Source: JBGPEQ01 sp050180895 (GTDB lineage: Bacteria > Pseudomonadota > Alphaproteobacteria > Dongiales > Dongiaceae). Taken from it: a DNA stretch of 64,000 nucleotides. The stretch covers positions 434,001-498,000 of the forward strand of contig JBFXDS010000003.1 of assembly GCA_050180895.1 (NCBI GenBank). The letters run 5' to 3'. This document shows positions 14,759-23,834 of the stretch, piece by piece. The position numbers and the translations under genes were made by a program. The notes under the pieces were generated by a model, which had not been told where the DNA came from, did no database searches, and saw only the letters and a list, made by a program, of their open reading frames with translations. Positions within the stretch are counted from its first letter, which is position 1. Every line of letters begins with the position of its first letter.

Positions 14759-16867
14759 GTGACATTCTCTATTTCGACCCGACGAGCGCCTGCGGTGTCG
14801 CGCCGCGATGTTGCCGACATCCGGTTGGTCATAACGGATAACCCGCCGGTCAATGCGCTCGGCCAGGCCGTGAGAGAGGAACTGGCGCGACAGCTCTCCG
14901 AGGCGGAGATCGATCCCGTCGTGCGGGTTGTCATCCTGATCTGCGCTGGCAGTGGCTTCTTTGTGGGGGCCGACATATGTGAACTCGGCAGGCCACGCCT
15001 GCCGCCGCGGATCTTCGAGCTTGCGCACCAAATCGACGCAATGCGCACGCCGGTGGTTGCGGCGATCCACGGCAATGCCCTCGGCGGCGGACTTGAGATT
15101 GCGCTCGCCAGTCACCGGCGCATCGCGACCCGTGACGCAAGGTTCGGCCTGCCGGAAGTGAAGCTCGGCCTCATTCCGGGCGCCGGCGGCACACAGAGAT
15201 TGCCGCGGCTGATCGGTATCGAGAAGGCGGTGGACGTCATTGTTTCGGGCCGGAGCCTTTCGGCATCGGAAGCGCTGGAGGTCGGCCTCGTCGACGAAGT
15301 CGTGAAGGACAATCTGGAGGAATCAGCGCTTCGTCTCGCGCGCCGGCTTCTTGCCAGTCCGGGTTCGCCCATTGCCCGCACCTACGGGAGCGAGCCTCTT
15401 CTTGTTCCATCGCCAGACTATTTTTCGAAGCTGCGCCAAGCGGAGGCACGCCGTACGCGCGGGCAGAAATCACCGTCCCGCTGCATCGACGCGGTCGAGT
15501 TGACCACGCGACTGACTCTGAGCGAAGGCCTGCGACGAGAACGGGAGATCTTCGTCGAACTCGAAGCAGATGAACAATCTGCGGCATTGCGCCATGTGTT
15601 CTTCGCCGAGAGGGAGGCGGCCGTCGTTCCCGACATCGGGACGGAGGCCGGCCGGCCGGTGGCCCGGGCGGCCGTTCTCGGCAGCGGCACGATGGGCACG
15701 GGGATCACCATGTGTCTCGCCAATGCGGGCATCTCCGTCCGCCTGACGGATGCCTCGGATGCGGCCTTGCAACGCGCAAAGGCGACAATCGAAACGACCT
15801 ACGACGACGCCGTCGCGCGCGGGCGAATCTCCCCCGACGAGAGGGCGGCGCGCCTGCGGCTCGTCGAATTGACCGCTGGTGTTGCAGAAACCGTGGCGGG
15901 CGCGGACATCGTGATCGAGGCCGTGATCGAGGATCTGGCCTTGAAGCTACGGCTCTTCGCCGAGCTCGACCGCGAGGTTCCGCGTGGCACGATCCTTGCG
16001 TCGAATACCTCCACGCTCGACGTCAACGCGATGGCGTGCGCGACCGCTCGCCCGGAACGGGTGCTGGGGCTGCACTTCTTCAGTCCGGCGCATGTCATGC
16101 GCCTGGTCGAGATCGTCCGGGCAGACAAGACGTCACCGCAGGTACTGGCCTCCACGCTGCGGCTGGCACGGCGGCTCGGGAAGGTTCCCGTGGTCGTCGG
16201 CGTCTGCGACGGCTTCGTCGGCAACCGCATGCTGGCACAACGGACGCGGGAAGCGGAACGGCTGTTGGCATCTGGAGCACTGCCGCATGAGATCGATCGC
16301 GCCATGACCGACTTCGGCTTTCCGATGGGCCCTTTCGCGGCGGCTGATCTTGCCGGTCTCGACGTGGGGTGGCGGGTTCGGCAGGCACGTGGCACGCCGC
16401 TGGAAATCGCTGACAGGCTCTATGAGATGGGGCGCCTCGGGCAGAAGGTCGGAAGAGGGTACTATCGCTACGAGGCGGGTGAGCGGACTCCCCTGCGCGA
16501 CCAGGAGGCGGAAGCTCTCATCGTGGAGGTCGCGCGCCGCCACGGATTCGCACAGCGCACATTCACGCCTGGCGAGATCATCGAGCGCCTGCTCTATCCA
16601 TTGATCAACGAAGGCGCGCGCATCCTCGAGGAGGGAGTCGCGCTTCGGTCCGGGGACATCGATGTCGTGTGGATCCATGGATATGGCTGGCCGGCCTGGC
16701 GCGGTGGACCGATGTACTATGCCGGCACCATCGGTCTCGGCGTCATCAGAGATCGTCTTCGGGAGCTTCACCAGGAGTTCCGGCATCCGTCTCTCCAGCC
16801 TGCCGGTCTTCTGAGTCTCCTGGCAGATCGGGGTCAGAGCTTCGAGGCAGGAACGTCGGTTCGGTAG
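14759..16867 (+). CDS. fadJ: Bifunctional enoyl-CoA hydratase / 3-hydroxyacyl-CoA dehydrogenase (FadJ/FadB-like)
   Basis: Two beta-oxidation steps in one chain of 702 residues. The N-terminal crotonase domain (about 15-190) has NALGGGLEIALAS and GLPEVKLGLIPGAGGTQRLPR with the two catalytic glutamates. The NAD-binding domain starts near residue 300 (AVLGSGTMGTGI) and carries LHFFSPAHVM with the catalytic His. Two C-terminal helical domains follow (about 480-700; DGFVGNRML, DFGFPMGPF and the WIHGYGWPAWRGGPMYYA block). The start is a GTG at 14759 without a strong ribosome site, 208 nt after the hydrolase, so it may have its own promoter. No thiolase (FadI/FadA) is adjacent. Its 3' end overlaps the convergent GH3 gene by 34 nt. 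Confidence 0.93.
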   Translation: MTFSISTRRAPAVSRRDVADIRLVITDNPPVNALGQAVREELARQLSEAEIDPVVRVVILICAGSGFFVGADICELGRPRLPPRIFELAHQIDAMRTPVVAAIHGNALGGGLEIALASHRRIATRDARFGLPEVKLGLIPGAGGTQRLPRLIGIEKAVDVIVSGRSLSASEALEVGLVDEVVKDNLEESALRLARRLLASPGSPIARTYGSEPLLVPSPDYFSKLRQAEARRTRGQKSPSRCIDAVELTTRLTLSEGLRREREIFVELEADEQSAALRHVFFAEREAAVVPDIGTEAGRPVARAAVLGSGTMGTGITMCLANAGISVRLTDASDAALQRAKATIETTYDDAVARGRISPDERAARLRLVELTAGVAETVAGADIVIEAVIEDLALKLRLFAELDREVPRGTILASNTSTLDVNAMACATARPERVLGLHFFSPAHVMRLVEIVRADKTSPQVLASTLRLARRLGKVPVVVGVCDGFVGNRMLAQRTREAERLLASGALPHEIDRAMTDFGFPMGPFAAADLAGLDVGWRVRQARGTPLEIADRLYEMGRLGQKVGRGYYRYEAGERTPLRDQEAEALIVEVARRHGFAQRTFTPGEIIERLLYPLINEGARILEEGVALRSGDIDVVWIHGYGWPAWRGGPMYYAGTIGLGVIRDRLRELHQEFRHPSLQPAGLLSLLADRGQSFEAGTSVR

Positions 16868-19032
16868 CCGGACGCAGTGTCGCCGAGACGGACGGTCGCC
16901 TTCAGCAGAACGTCTCTGGCTGCACTTGGACCGACAAAAATTTCGAAGACTCCGGGCTCCAGTCGTGGGACGAGATCGGGGCCGAGGAACGCGAGTGCAT
17001 CGGTTGCAAGCGCGAAGCGGACGGTCTCCCGTCTTCCAGGACGAATCGTGACTTTGGCGAATCCTTTGAGCTCGAGCAGAGGCCGGGTAGTGCTCGCGAC
17101 GGGATCGCGCAGGAACAGCAGGACGGTTTCCTCTCCCTCGACATCACCGGCATTCGTCACCTCGACCTCGATCGTCAGTTGTTCGCCCGGCCGCAGCTCT
17201 GCGGGATGAACGCGCAAATCGCCGAAGACGAAACGCGTGTAGGATAGACCGTGCCCGAACGGGAAGAGCGGTTCGACAGGAAGATCTATGTATTTGCTGG
17301 TGTAGGAAAGCATCGCGTTGGCCGGTCGGCCCGTGGGCCGCTGAGCGTAGCAGATCGGCACCTGTCCGACATCGACAGGCCAGGAGATGGGTAGCCGGCC
17401 CGCGGGATTCGATCGCCCGGTGAGGACGTCGCCCACGGCATGCCCGGCCTCGCTGCCCAGGAACCAAGCGGCAAGAACGGCATCGGCCCGCTCGAAGAGC
17501 CAGGGGACCGTGAGCGGACGCCCCGACGACAGCAGGACGACGACGGGCTTGCCGAGTTCCAGCACGGACTGCGCCAAGTGACGCTGCTGGCCGGGCAGAC
17601 CGAGGCGCACGCGGCTCGCGGCTTCGCCGCTCATCGCCGGCGACTCGCCGAGACAGAGGACGACCAGTTCGGCAGTACGGGCTAAGTCGAGGGCGGCCGC
17701 CAGATCGCTCGTGTCGTCGCCGTCGATCGCGACGCCCTGCGCGCAGGTCACGTCGCAGCCCGGCAGTGCCCTGCGCAAGCCGTCCAGGAAGGCGACGGCG
17801 TCTTCCGCGAAGCCGTTGGCCGCCGCGGGGCCGAGCATTTCTCGCTTCGTGTCGGCCAGCGGGCCGATCAACGCCAGGCGGCGGAGACCGGGGCGCAGCG
17901 GCAGCAGATTCCCTCGGTTCGTCAGCAGGACGATGGAGCGCCGGGCGGCATCGCGCGCCAGCGCTCGGTACGTCCCGCGATCGGCGAAGTGTCGGCCGCG
18001 CCGATAGGGATCGTCGAACAGGCCGAGCCGCGATTTGAGATCGAGAACGCGATGGACGGCGGCATCGATCTCGGCCATGGCCACGCTGCCGCGCTGCAAG
18101 GCGATCGGCAAGCCGCGGCTGTAGGCTTCGCCGTTCAGGTCGATGTCGATTCCGGCCCGCAGCGCCAGCGCGGCGGCATCGGCGAGGTCTTCGGCGACGC
18201 CGTGGGGCACAAGCTCGGCGACGGCGGCGTAGTCGCTGACGATGACGCCGGCGAAGCCCCACTGGTCGCGCACCAGATGCCGCAGGATCGCCGCGTTGGC
18301 GCTCATGGGTACGCCCGCGAGATCGACGAAGGCGGCCATGATCGCTGCGGCACCCGCCGAGGCGGCGGCTTGAAAGGGCGGCAGGTAGACCTCGTGCAGG
18401 GTCAGCTCCGACATGTCGATCGATGCATACTCCCGGCCGGCCGTCACCGCGCCGTAGCCGGCGAGATGCTTTGCCGTCGCGGCGAGGCTGTGTGCGGCCG
18501 TCAGATCGCTGCCCTGAAATCCCCGGACCTTGGCCTCGGCGAATCGCGAGGCCAGGTACGGGTCTTCGCCGGGGCTTTCGGCGATACGGCCCCAGCGAGG
18601 ATCCCGCGCCACGTCGAGCATCGGCGCGAAGGCGAGGATCAGCCCGTCGGCGGTGGCCTCGTCCGCGGCCGCGCGCGCCGTGCGCTCCCACAGGCCGGGG
18701 TCGAAGGCGGCCGCTTCGCCCAGCGGGATGGGAAAGATCGTCTGATGGCCGTGGATCACATCTGCGGCGAACAGCAGTGGAATTCCCAGGCGCGCCTCCT
18801 CTATCGCCACCCGCTGCACCTCGCGCGTCCGCTCGACTCCGCGGAGATTGGAAAGGTTGCCGAGCCGTCCGGCGCGGATGGCCGTCATGTAGTCCGCGGA
18901 CACGCGCGGTCCCGTCGCGACGATTTCTGCGGTCAGCATGGTGAGCTGGCCGATCTTCTCCTCGAGGGTCATCGCCGCGAGAAGATCTGCAATGCGGGTT
19001 GTCGCGTCCGGCTGTCCTACGGTCGAGGACAA
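16834..19032 (-). CDS. Glycoside hydrolase family 3 beta-glucosidase
   Basis: 732 residues with the three-domain BglX-like layout: a barrel domain (about 12-350), an alpha/beta sandwich (about 385-590, with GESPAMSGEAASR holding the likely acid/base Glu) and a C-terminal fibronectin-III-like domain (about 650-725). The nucleophile is Asp267 in GVIVSDYAAV; KHLAGYGAVTAGR is the substrate-binding block. It releases terminal beta-linked glucose. No signal peptide is present, so it probably acts in the cytoplasm. The start is a TTG two bases after the GH13 stop, which suggests coupled translation in the GH144-GH13-GH3 operon. It is about the same length and architecture as the divergent GH3 at 24262-26418. 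Confidence 0.92.
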   Translation of the reverse strand: MSSTVGQPDATTRIADLLAAMTLEEKIGQLTMLTAEIVATGPRVSADYMTAIRAGRLGNLSNLRGVERTREVQRVAIEEARLGIPLLFAADVIHGHQTIFPIPLGEAAAFDPGLWERTARAAADEATADGLILAFAPMLDVARDPRWGRIAESPGEDPYLASRFAEAKVRGFQGSDLTAAHSLAATAKHLAGYGAVTAGREYASIDMSELTLHEVYLPPFQAAASAGAAAIMAAFVDLAGVPMSANAAILRHLVRDQWGFAGVIVSDYAAVAELVPHGVAEDLADAAALALRAGIDIDLNGEAYSRGLPIALQRGSVAMAEIDAAVHRVLDLKSRLGLFDDPYRRGRHFADRGTYRALARDAARRSIVLLTNRGNLLPLRPGLRRLALIGPLADTKREMLGPAAANGFAEDAVAFLDGLRRALPGCDVTCAQGVAIDGDDTSDLAAALDLARTAELVVLCLGESPAMSGEAASRVRLGLPGQQRHLAQSVLELGKPVVVLLSSGRPLTVPWLFERADAVLAAWFLGSEAGHAVGDVLTGRSNPAGRLPISWPVDVGQVPICYAQRPTGRPANAMLSYTSKYIDLPVEPLFPFGHGLSYTRFVFGDLRVHPAELRPGEQLTIEVEVTNAGDVEGEETVLLFLRDPVASTTRPLLELKGFAKVTIRPGRRETVRFALATDALAFLGPDLVPRLEPGVFEIFVGPSAARDVLLKATVRLGDTASGYRTDVPASKL

Positions 19033-19034
19033 GT

Positions 19035-20657
19035 CTATGATCCCGCCGGGATGATGATGATCGCCTCGTCGGCGCCCAGCGCAACCTCGCCGGCGACATG
19101 CTCTCCTGCGCGGCTCGGATCGGTCGAGATCTCGATGCGGCCGTCGAAACCGCCGCCCAGCCGGATGGTTTTCGCCTCCTCGTCCAGGTTGAGCAGGACG
19201 GCGATGCGTCGGTCTTGCCAGCGCCGCATATAGGCAAGCGCCTCGCCCTCGATCGGCAATAGCGTCCAGTCGCCGATGGCAAGAGCCGGTTCGCGTCGCC
19301 GCAGCGTAAGGAGGGATCGTGTCAGGGAGAGCATTGAACGCCGATCCTTCTTCTGCGCCTCGACGCAGAGTTCGGCAAAGTTCTCGGGCAGCGGCAGCCA
19401 GGGCTCGCCCGTGGTGAAGCCGCCGTTGGCCGCGCCGTCCCAGGGCATGGGGGTGCGCACGGGGTCTCGTCCTTGGGTGCCGCCGGGCATGTTGATCCCA
19501 AAGGGATCGCGCACGCGGTGAGGCGGGATCCGGATGCTCTCATGACCGAGTTCGTCGGCGTAGTAGAGTGTCGGCGTGCCGCGCAGCGTCAGGAGGAGGA
19601 CCATGGCGACGCGGGCCTGCGCCGGTCCGAGGCGGGTCGCGACGCGCGGCTGGTCGTGGTTGCCCAGGACCCAGTTCGGCCAGGCCCCCGGCGGCAGGGC
19701 GGCGTCATACTCGCTGATCAAGCGCGCGAGGGCGGCGGCCGTCCACTTCGAGCGCGTCCATGCGGCCCACAGAAGCGAGAAGTTGAAGGGCAGGTGGACA
19801 GCGTCCAGATTGGGGCCATAGTACGCAACGAGGCGGTTCAGCGGCAGATAGAGTTCGCCGATCAGCGGCCGGTCGCCGGGATATTCTTCGAGCACGCGCC
19901 GCATCTCTGCGGCGATATCCAGGATTCCCGACTGATCGGCGCTGTACTTCGGAATCAGGCGGCGATATGGCGGATCGTCGGCGCCGAAGTTCGGATTGAT
20001 CGGGTCGTCCCGGAACTGCGGGTCCTTCGCCAGGTGCCAGAGGACATCGATGCGGAATCCGTCGACGCCGCGCGTCAGCCAGAAGCGGAGCGCATCGTGC
20101 ATCGCCTTGCGCACGTCCGGATTGCGCCAGTTGAGATCGGGCTGCTCGGCAAGGAAGGCATGGTAGTAGTATTGGCCCGTCGCGGCATCGAACTCCCACG
20201 CATTGCGGCCGGTCGCCAGGCTCATCCAGTTGTTGGGTGGACCGCCGTCCGGGCGCGGGTCCCGCCAGATGTACCAGTCGCGCTGGGGATCGCTGCGAGA
20301 GCGACGCGCCTCTTGGAACCAAGGGTGCCGATCGGAGGTATGGTTGGGGACGAAGTCGAGGATGATCCGAATGTTGCATGCATGCAGGGCCGCAACCAAG
20401 CGGTCGAAATCGGCGAGCGTGCCGAATATCGGGTCGATATCGACGTAGTTCGAGATGTCGTATCCGAAGTCGGCCATGGGCGAGGGGTAGAAGGGTGAGA
20501 TCCACACGGCATCGATGCCTAGCCACGCCAGATACTCGACGCGCTCGATGATTCCCCGGAGATCGCCGATGCCGTCGCCGTCGCTGTCCTGGAACGAGCG
20601 CGGATAGATCTGATAGATGACGGCCGACTGCCACCAGGGCCGGTCGCCCGTCGCCAC
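19035..20657 (-). CDS. Glycoside hydrolase family 13 alpha-glucosidase (oligo-1,6-glucosidase type)
   Basis: 540 residues, no signal peptide. The GH13 catalytic residues are all in place: nucleophile Asp204 in DGFRIDVLWH, acid/base Glu268 in IGELYLP, and Asp335 in LGNHDQPR; region I is DFVPNH (101-106). WWQSAVIYQIYPRSFQDSDGDGIGD (positions 8-32) is the usual start of cytosolic alpha-glucosidases and trehalose- or sucrose-cleaving members. It would split short alpha-glucosides to glucose. It starts with GTG, one base after the GH144 stop, and a GGGAGGGAG ribosome site lies inside the end of that gene. An alpha-glucosidase inside an otherwise beta-glucan set is slightly odd. Confidence 0.93.
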   Translation of the reverse strand: MATGDRPWWQSAVIYQIYPRSFQDSDGDGIGDLRGIIERVEYLAWLGIDAVWISPFYPSPMADFGYDISNYVDIDPIFGTLADFDRLVAALHACNIRIILDFVPNHTSDRHPWFQEARRSRSDPQRDWYIWRDPRPDGGPPNNWMSLATGRNAWEFDAATGQYYYHAFLAEQPDLNWRNPDVRKAMHDALRFWLTRGVDGFRIDVLWHLAKDPQFRDDPINPNFGADDPPYRRLIPKYSADQSGILDIAAEMRRVLEEYPGDRPLIGELYLPLNRLVAYYGPNLDAVHLPFNFSLLWAAWTRSKWTAAALARLISEYDAALPPGAWPNWVLGNHDQPRVATRLGPAQARVAMVLLLTLRGTPTLYYADELGHESIRIPPHRVRDPFGINMPGGTQGRDPVRTPMPWDGAANGGFTTGEPWLPLPENFAELCVEAQKKDRRSMLSLTRSLLTLRRREPALAIGDWTLLPIEGEALAYMRRWQDRRIAVLLNLDEEAKTIRLGGGFDGRIEISTDPSRAGEHVAGEVALGADEAIIIIPAGS

Positions 20658-20658
20658 G

Positions 20659-21921
20659 TCAGACTCCCTCCCGCAGGTGCGGGCTGTCGAAGCCGAGTTT
20701 CCTCAGGCCGTCATGCACTTCCGCGCAGCTCATGAACAACTGCCAGAGGAGGCCGCTGCGGTGGTTTTCGATCATGCCGACGATCGGCCCCTGATCGATG
20801 GCGAGATACGACTCGGCGTACCAGTTCCGGCTCTCGCAGAACGAATCTCTGAATCCGAACTCGCCCCAGATCCGGTCCCCTAGGCGATCGTAGAAGTGCC
20901 GCAGCGCCTGCATGCAGTGGTCCGGGCTGTAGGGAAACGACGAGAGAGCCGCGGTGGGCGTGATCACGCCGAGATCGTTCTGCGGCGCGTGCGCGCTGTA
21001 TCCCTGGTCATTGTCGCTGGCGGTGAGCCCCCAGCAGTGGGCGCCGTAGCCTTTGTAGGCCCGAGGGTTGCGGATGCAGTGCTCGCGATTGATCAGGACG
21101 TGCCGGACGTTCTGTTCCCAATAGTCCGCATAGATATCCTTGAGCCCCCGCGGATCGAGCCCGAGGAATGAATAGTGCGCGAAGAACAGCGGCCCGCCGT
21201 AGTCCGGGCCCAGCGGCAACTCGATATCATAGTAAGAGCGCCCGTTCCGGAAGTCGCGGCCTTGCGCCCAGCCACGATGATAGACATCGGCGGAGATGGG
21301 ATAGCATGGCGAGGCGGCGGCCAGCACATAGGTGATCAGGCACTCGTTCCAGCCGCGGATCTCATGGTTCATGCTCCAGCCGTTGTTCGGGCTCCAATGC
21401 CAGAAGAGGACAGTGGCGTTGTCGCGCGTATGCCAGTCCCACTCGACCTGCCGCCACAAGCTGTTGATGCGATCGCGGAGCTCTCCTTCCGCCGCGTTCC
21501 CGGCGGAGAAATATTGGCGGGCGCACAGCAGCCCGGCGATGAGGAACGACGTCTCGACGATATCGCCGCCGTCGTCCTTTCGGGAGAACGGTATCGTCCG
21601 GCCGGTTTCACCATGCATGAAATGCGGGAACACGCCATGATAGCTGCTCGCCTTCTGGAGGAAGCGGGCGATCTTGAGCAGGCGGGCCACCGCCTCGTTC
21701 CGGGCGATCCATTCCCGATGGGCGGCGACCACGATGGCCATCACGCCGAAGCCGGAGCCGCCCGACGTCACCGTCTCCTGGCCGTAGCCGAAGACGCTGT
21801 TGCTTCGCTCGCGGCTCAGGCCGCTCGCCGGGTGGGCAAACTCCCAGAAGTAGCGGAACGTCTGCCGTTGGACATGGTCGAGCAGCGCGTCGTCGTCGAG
21901 GTCGCGCGGTCGGTCGTTCAT
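20659..21921 (-). CDS. GH144/glucoamylase-domain protein, probable endo-beta-1,2-glucanase
   Basis: 420 residues of the family usually annotated 'glucoamylase family protein' (Pfam Glycoamylase), now GH144, whose characterised members are endo-beta-1,2-glucanases. Visible hallmarks are the N-terminal LLDHVQRQTFRYFWEFAHPASGLSRERS region (residues 14-41), GSGFGVMAIVVA, HWSPNNGWSMNHEIRGWNECLI, GPLFFAHYSFLGLDPRG, CWGLTASDND and GVITPTAALSSFPYSP. It has no signal peptide, unlike secreted family members, so an intracellular role is likely. It is followed directly by GH13 and GH3 genes; GH144 next to GH3 also occurs in Bacteroidetes beta-1,2-glucan loci. The exact linkage cleaved is inferred. Confidence 0.82.
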   Translation of the reverse strand: MNDRPRDLDDDALLDHVQRQTFRYFWEFAHPASGLSRERSNSVFGYGQETVTSGGSGFGVMAIVVAAHREWIARNEAVARLLKIARFLQKASSYHGVFPHFMHGETGRTIPFSRKDDGGDIVETSFLIAGLLCARQYFSAGNAAEGELRDRINSLWRQVEWDWHTRDNATVLFWHWSPNNGWSMNHEIRGWNECLITYVLAAASPCYPISADVYHRGWAQGRDFRNGRSYYDIELPLGPDYGGPLFFAHYSFLGLDPRGLKDIYADYWEQNVRHVLINREHCIRNPRAYKGYGAHCWGLTASDNDQGYSAHAPQNDLGVITPTAALSSFPYSPDHCMQALRHFYDRLGDRIWGEFGFRDSFCESRNWYAESYLAIDQGPIVGMIENHRSGLLWQLFMSCAEVHDGLRKLGFDSPHLREGV

Positions 21922-21989
21922 CGCCTGCTCCGCACGTGCTTCGGGCGAGGCCCGTCAGTGCATGAGGGAGCGGCCGATTGTCAAGGGAC

Positions 21990-23834
21990 TCAGACGGCCT
22001 GCAGCTCCGCTTCGGCGGGTCGGTATCTCGGCGCGGTGCGGTGCTGCTGGCGAACCGCCGGATGAGCCGGGCCGTGCAGGCGCCGGAAGTTGAGCGTGCG
22101 CGTGTAGAAGCCGTCCAAAGCGGGGCTGCTGCCGATGCCGATGACGGATGCAGTCGCGAGCTCGCTTCCAAAGATCGACCTGATGAGGCGGCAATGCTCC
22201 TCATTCATGCAGGAGGTGGTGTCTTCGAAGAAGACCCACATCGGCGCATGCAGCAGCAGGCGGGCGAGAGCCAGACGCTGTTCTTCGTCCGCCGTCAGCA
22301 CCTTGTCCCACCGCTCCCTGTCACCGAGCCTGACGATCAGGCGATCGAGACCGACGCGCTTGAGCGCGGCACTGACCGCAGCATCCTCGAAGCGTCCGGG
22401 GTCGGCCGGATAGGTGACTGCGGCGCGCAGTGTCGACGCCGGAAGATAGGGTCGCGGCGGCATATACATCACGTCTTGCGGCGGCGGCTGCAGAATCGTG
22501 CCGGTGCCCGAGGGCCACAACCCCGCCATCGCTCTGAGCAGCTGATACTTGCCCTGCTCGGGGCAGCCCGCGATGAAGACGCGTTCGCCGCGGTGAACTT
22601 CGACCAGCTGCTCTTCAAGTGCGGCCGCCCCGTCGGGAAACAGGATGCCGAGATTTGCGAAGGCGAGTTTGCCGCCCGGATGATAGTCGACGGCAATGCG
22701 GCCCGCACTCGCCGTCGGCGTGCTCAGGTTCAAAAGGTTGGCGCGGAAGCTCACGACGCGCAGGAGCGTGGCGCGCCAGTCGGCGATATTCGAGACATTG
22801 TCCACGAACCAACGAAGCGCTTGCTGGACCTGGTTGAACGCCCCGACCACCATCGCCAAGCCGCCGAGCGACAGCTCGCCGAACATGTAGCCGGGCAGGG
22901 CGACGAGGACCGGCACCACGAGGGCCAGCCATCCATAGCCGGAGGTGATCCAGGTCAGGCGCGCCAAGCCGTTTGCCAGCTGGCGTCCGAGCGTGACCAC
23001 GGTCGTGATGGTGCCGTTCATGGTCTGCCGCTCATCGGTCTCGCCGCCGTGAAACGCGATCGCCTCCGCGGACTCGTGGATGCGAACGACCGCGAATCTC
23101 AAGTCCGCTTCGCGCGCGTAACGTTCGGCGTTCAAGCGGATGAGCGGACGGCCGACGAGCCAGGCCAGCCAAGAGCCGGTGAATGCGTAGAGCAGCGCGC
23201 ACCAGACCATGTAGCCGGGGATCGTGAAGGAGCCGCCGTCGTCGAGCCTGAAGACGACCTGATCGGACAGGATCCACAGCACGCCGGAGAAGCTGACCAG
23301 CAGCAGGGAGGATTGCAGAAGGCCGAAGGCGAGAGACGCGGACAACTCGGCAAGGTGCCTGGCGTCGGCCTGGATGTACTGGTCGGGATGAGTGCCGGCC
23401 TCGCCGGCATGGGCCAGCAGGTAGGGGCGCTTCGGCGTCAGCCAATTGTCGAGAAGGTCGTGCGTCAGCCACTCGCGCAACCTGATCTTGATCGTCTCCT
23501 GCAGCCAGGTCTGCGTCACGACCAGGAGCAGCAGCCCGCTGACAATGGCGAGGAAGGCAAGGATTTCACCGCCCAGATTGGCGAACGCCCGCTGCTCGAG
23601 CGTGTCAGTGAAGGAGCCGTTCCATTCATTCAGCCGGATCTGGCCGTAGGCGACGGCGCAGACAACCAAGACCAGCGAGACGGCAAGAAAACCGAGCCGG
23701 ACCCGGTGAGGCGACCGACCGAGCGCGCGAAGCAAGGTCATGAGCTGCGCAGCGACGCCACGGTCGACCATGCCCGGCGCTCGCCTGGTTGACGCTATCG
23801 CAGCCTTTTGCGCTTGCATGCCATCCCGTTCCAC
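21990..23834 (-). CDS. ABC half-transporter of the SbmA/BacA-ABCD type with degenerate ATPase domain
   Basis: 614 residues: a membrane domain with about six segments (roughly 46-65, 90-110, 165-190, 205-230, 300-320 and a weaker one at 322-335) and a C-terminal nucleotide-binding domain (about 385-580). The membrane part, with ARHLAEL and WMN-type features, matches the YddA/SbmA/ABCD group. The ATPase motifs are broken: Walker A reads GCPEQGKY at 423-430 (Tyr430 for Ser/Thr), the signature is TADEEQR at 514-520 (no LSGG or LSLGE), Walker B ends ED at 537-538 in place of DE, and the H-loop His is Ser569. ATP hydrolysis is doubtful. It lies 68 nt upstream of GH144. The start is GTG 23834; ATG 23819 is an alternative. 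Confidence 0.87.
   Translation of the reverse strand: MERDGMQAQKAAIASTRRAPGMVDRGVAAQLMTLLRALGRSPHRVRLGFLAVSLVLVVCAVAYGQIRLNEWNGSFTDTLEQRAFANLGGEILAFLAIVSGLLLLVVTQTWLQETIKIRLREWLTHDLLDNWLTPKRPYLLAHAGEAGTHPDQYIQADARHLAELSASLAFGLLQSSLLLVSFSGVLWILSDQVVFRLDDGGSFTIPGYMVWCALLYAFTGSWLAWLVGRPLIRLNAERYAREADLRFAVVRIHESAEAIAFHGGETDERQTMNGTITTVVTLGRQLANGLARLTWITSGYGWLALVVPVLVALPGYMFGELSLGGLAMVVGAFNQVQQALRWFVDNVSNIADWRATLLRVVSFRANLLNLSTPTASAGRIAVDYHPGGKLAFANLGILFPDGAAALEEQLVEVHRGERVFIAGCPEQGKYQLLRAMAGLWPSGTGTILQPPPQDVMYMPPRPYLPASTLRAAVTYPADPGRFEDAAVSAALKRVGLDRLIVRLGDRERWDKVLTADEEQRLALARLLLHAPMWVFFEDTTSCMNEEHCRLIRSIFGSELATASVIGIGSSPALDGFYTRTLNFRRLHGPAHPAVRQQHRTAPRYRPAEAELQAV

Noticed and set aside
17144..19282. 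712-codon minus-strand frame over the GH3/GH13 junction
   Set aside because: Same strand but another frame of the GH3 gene; Arg/Pro-rich and without motifs.
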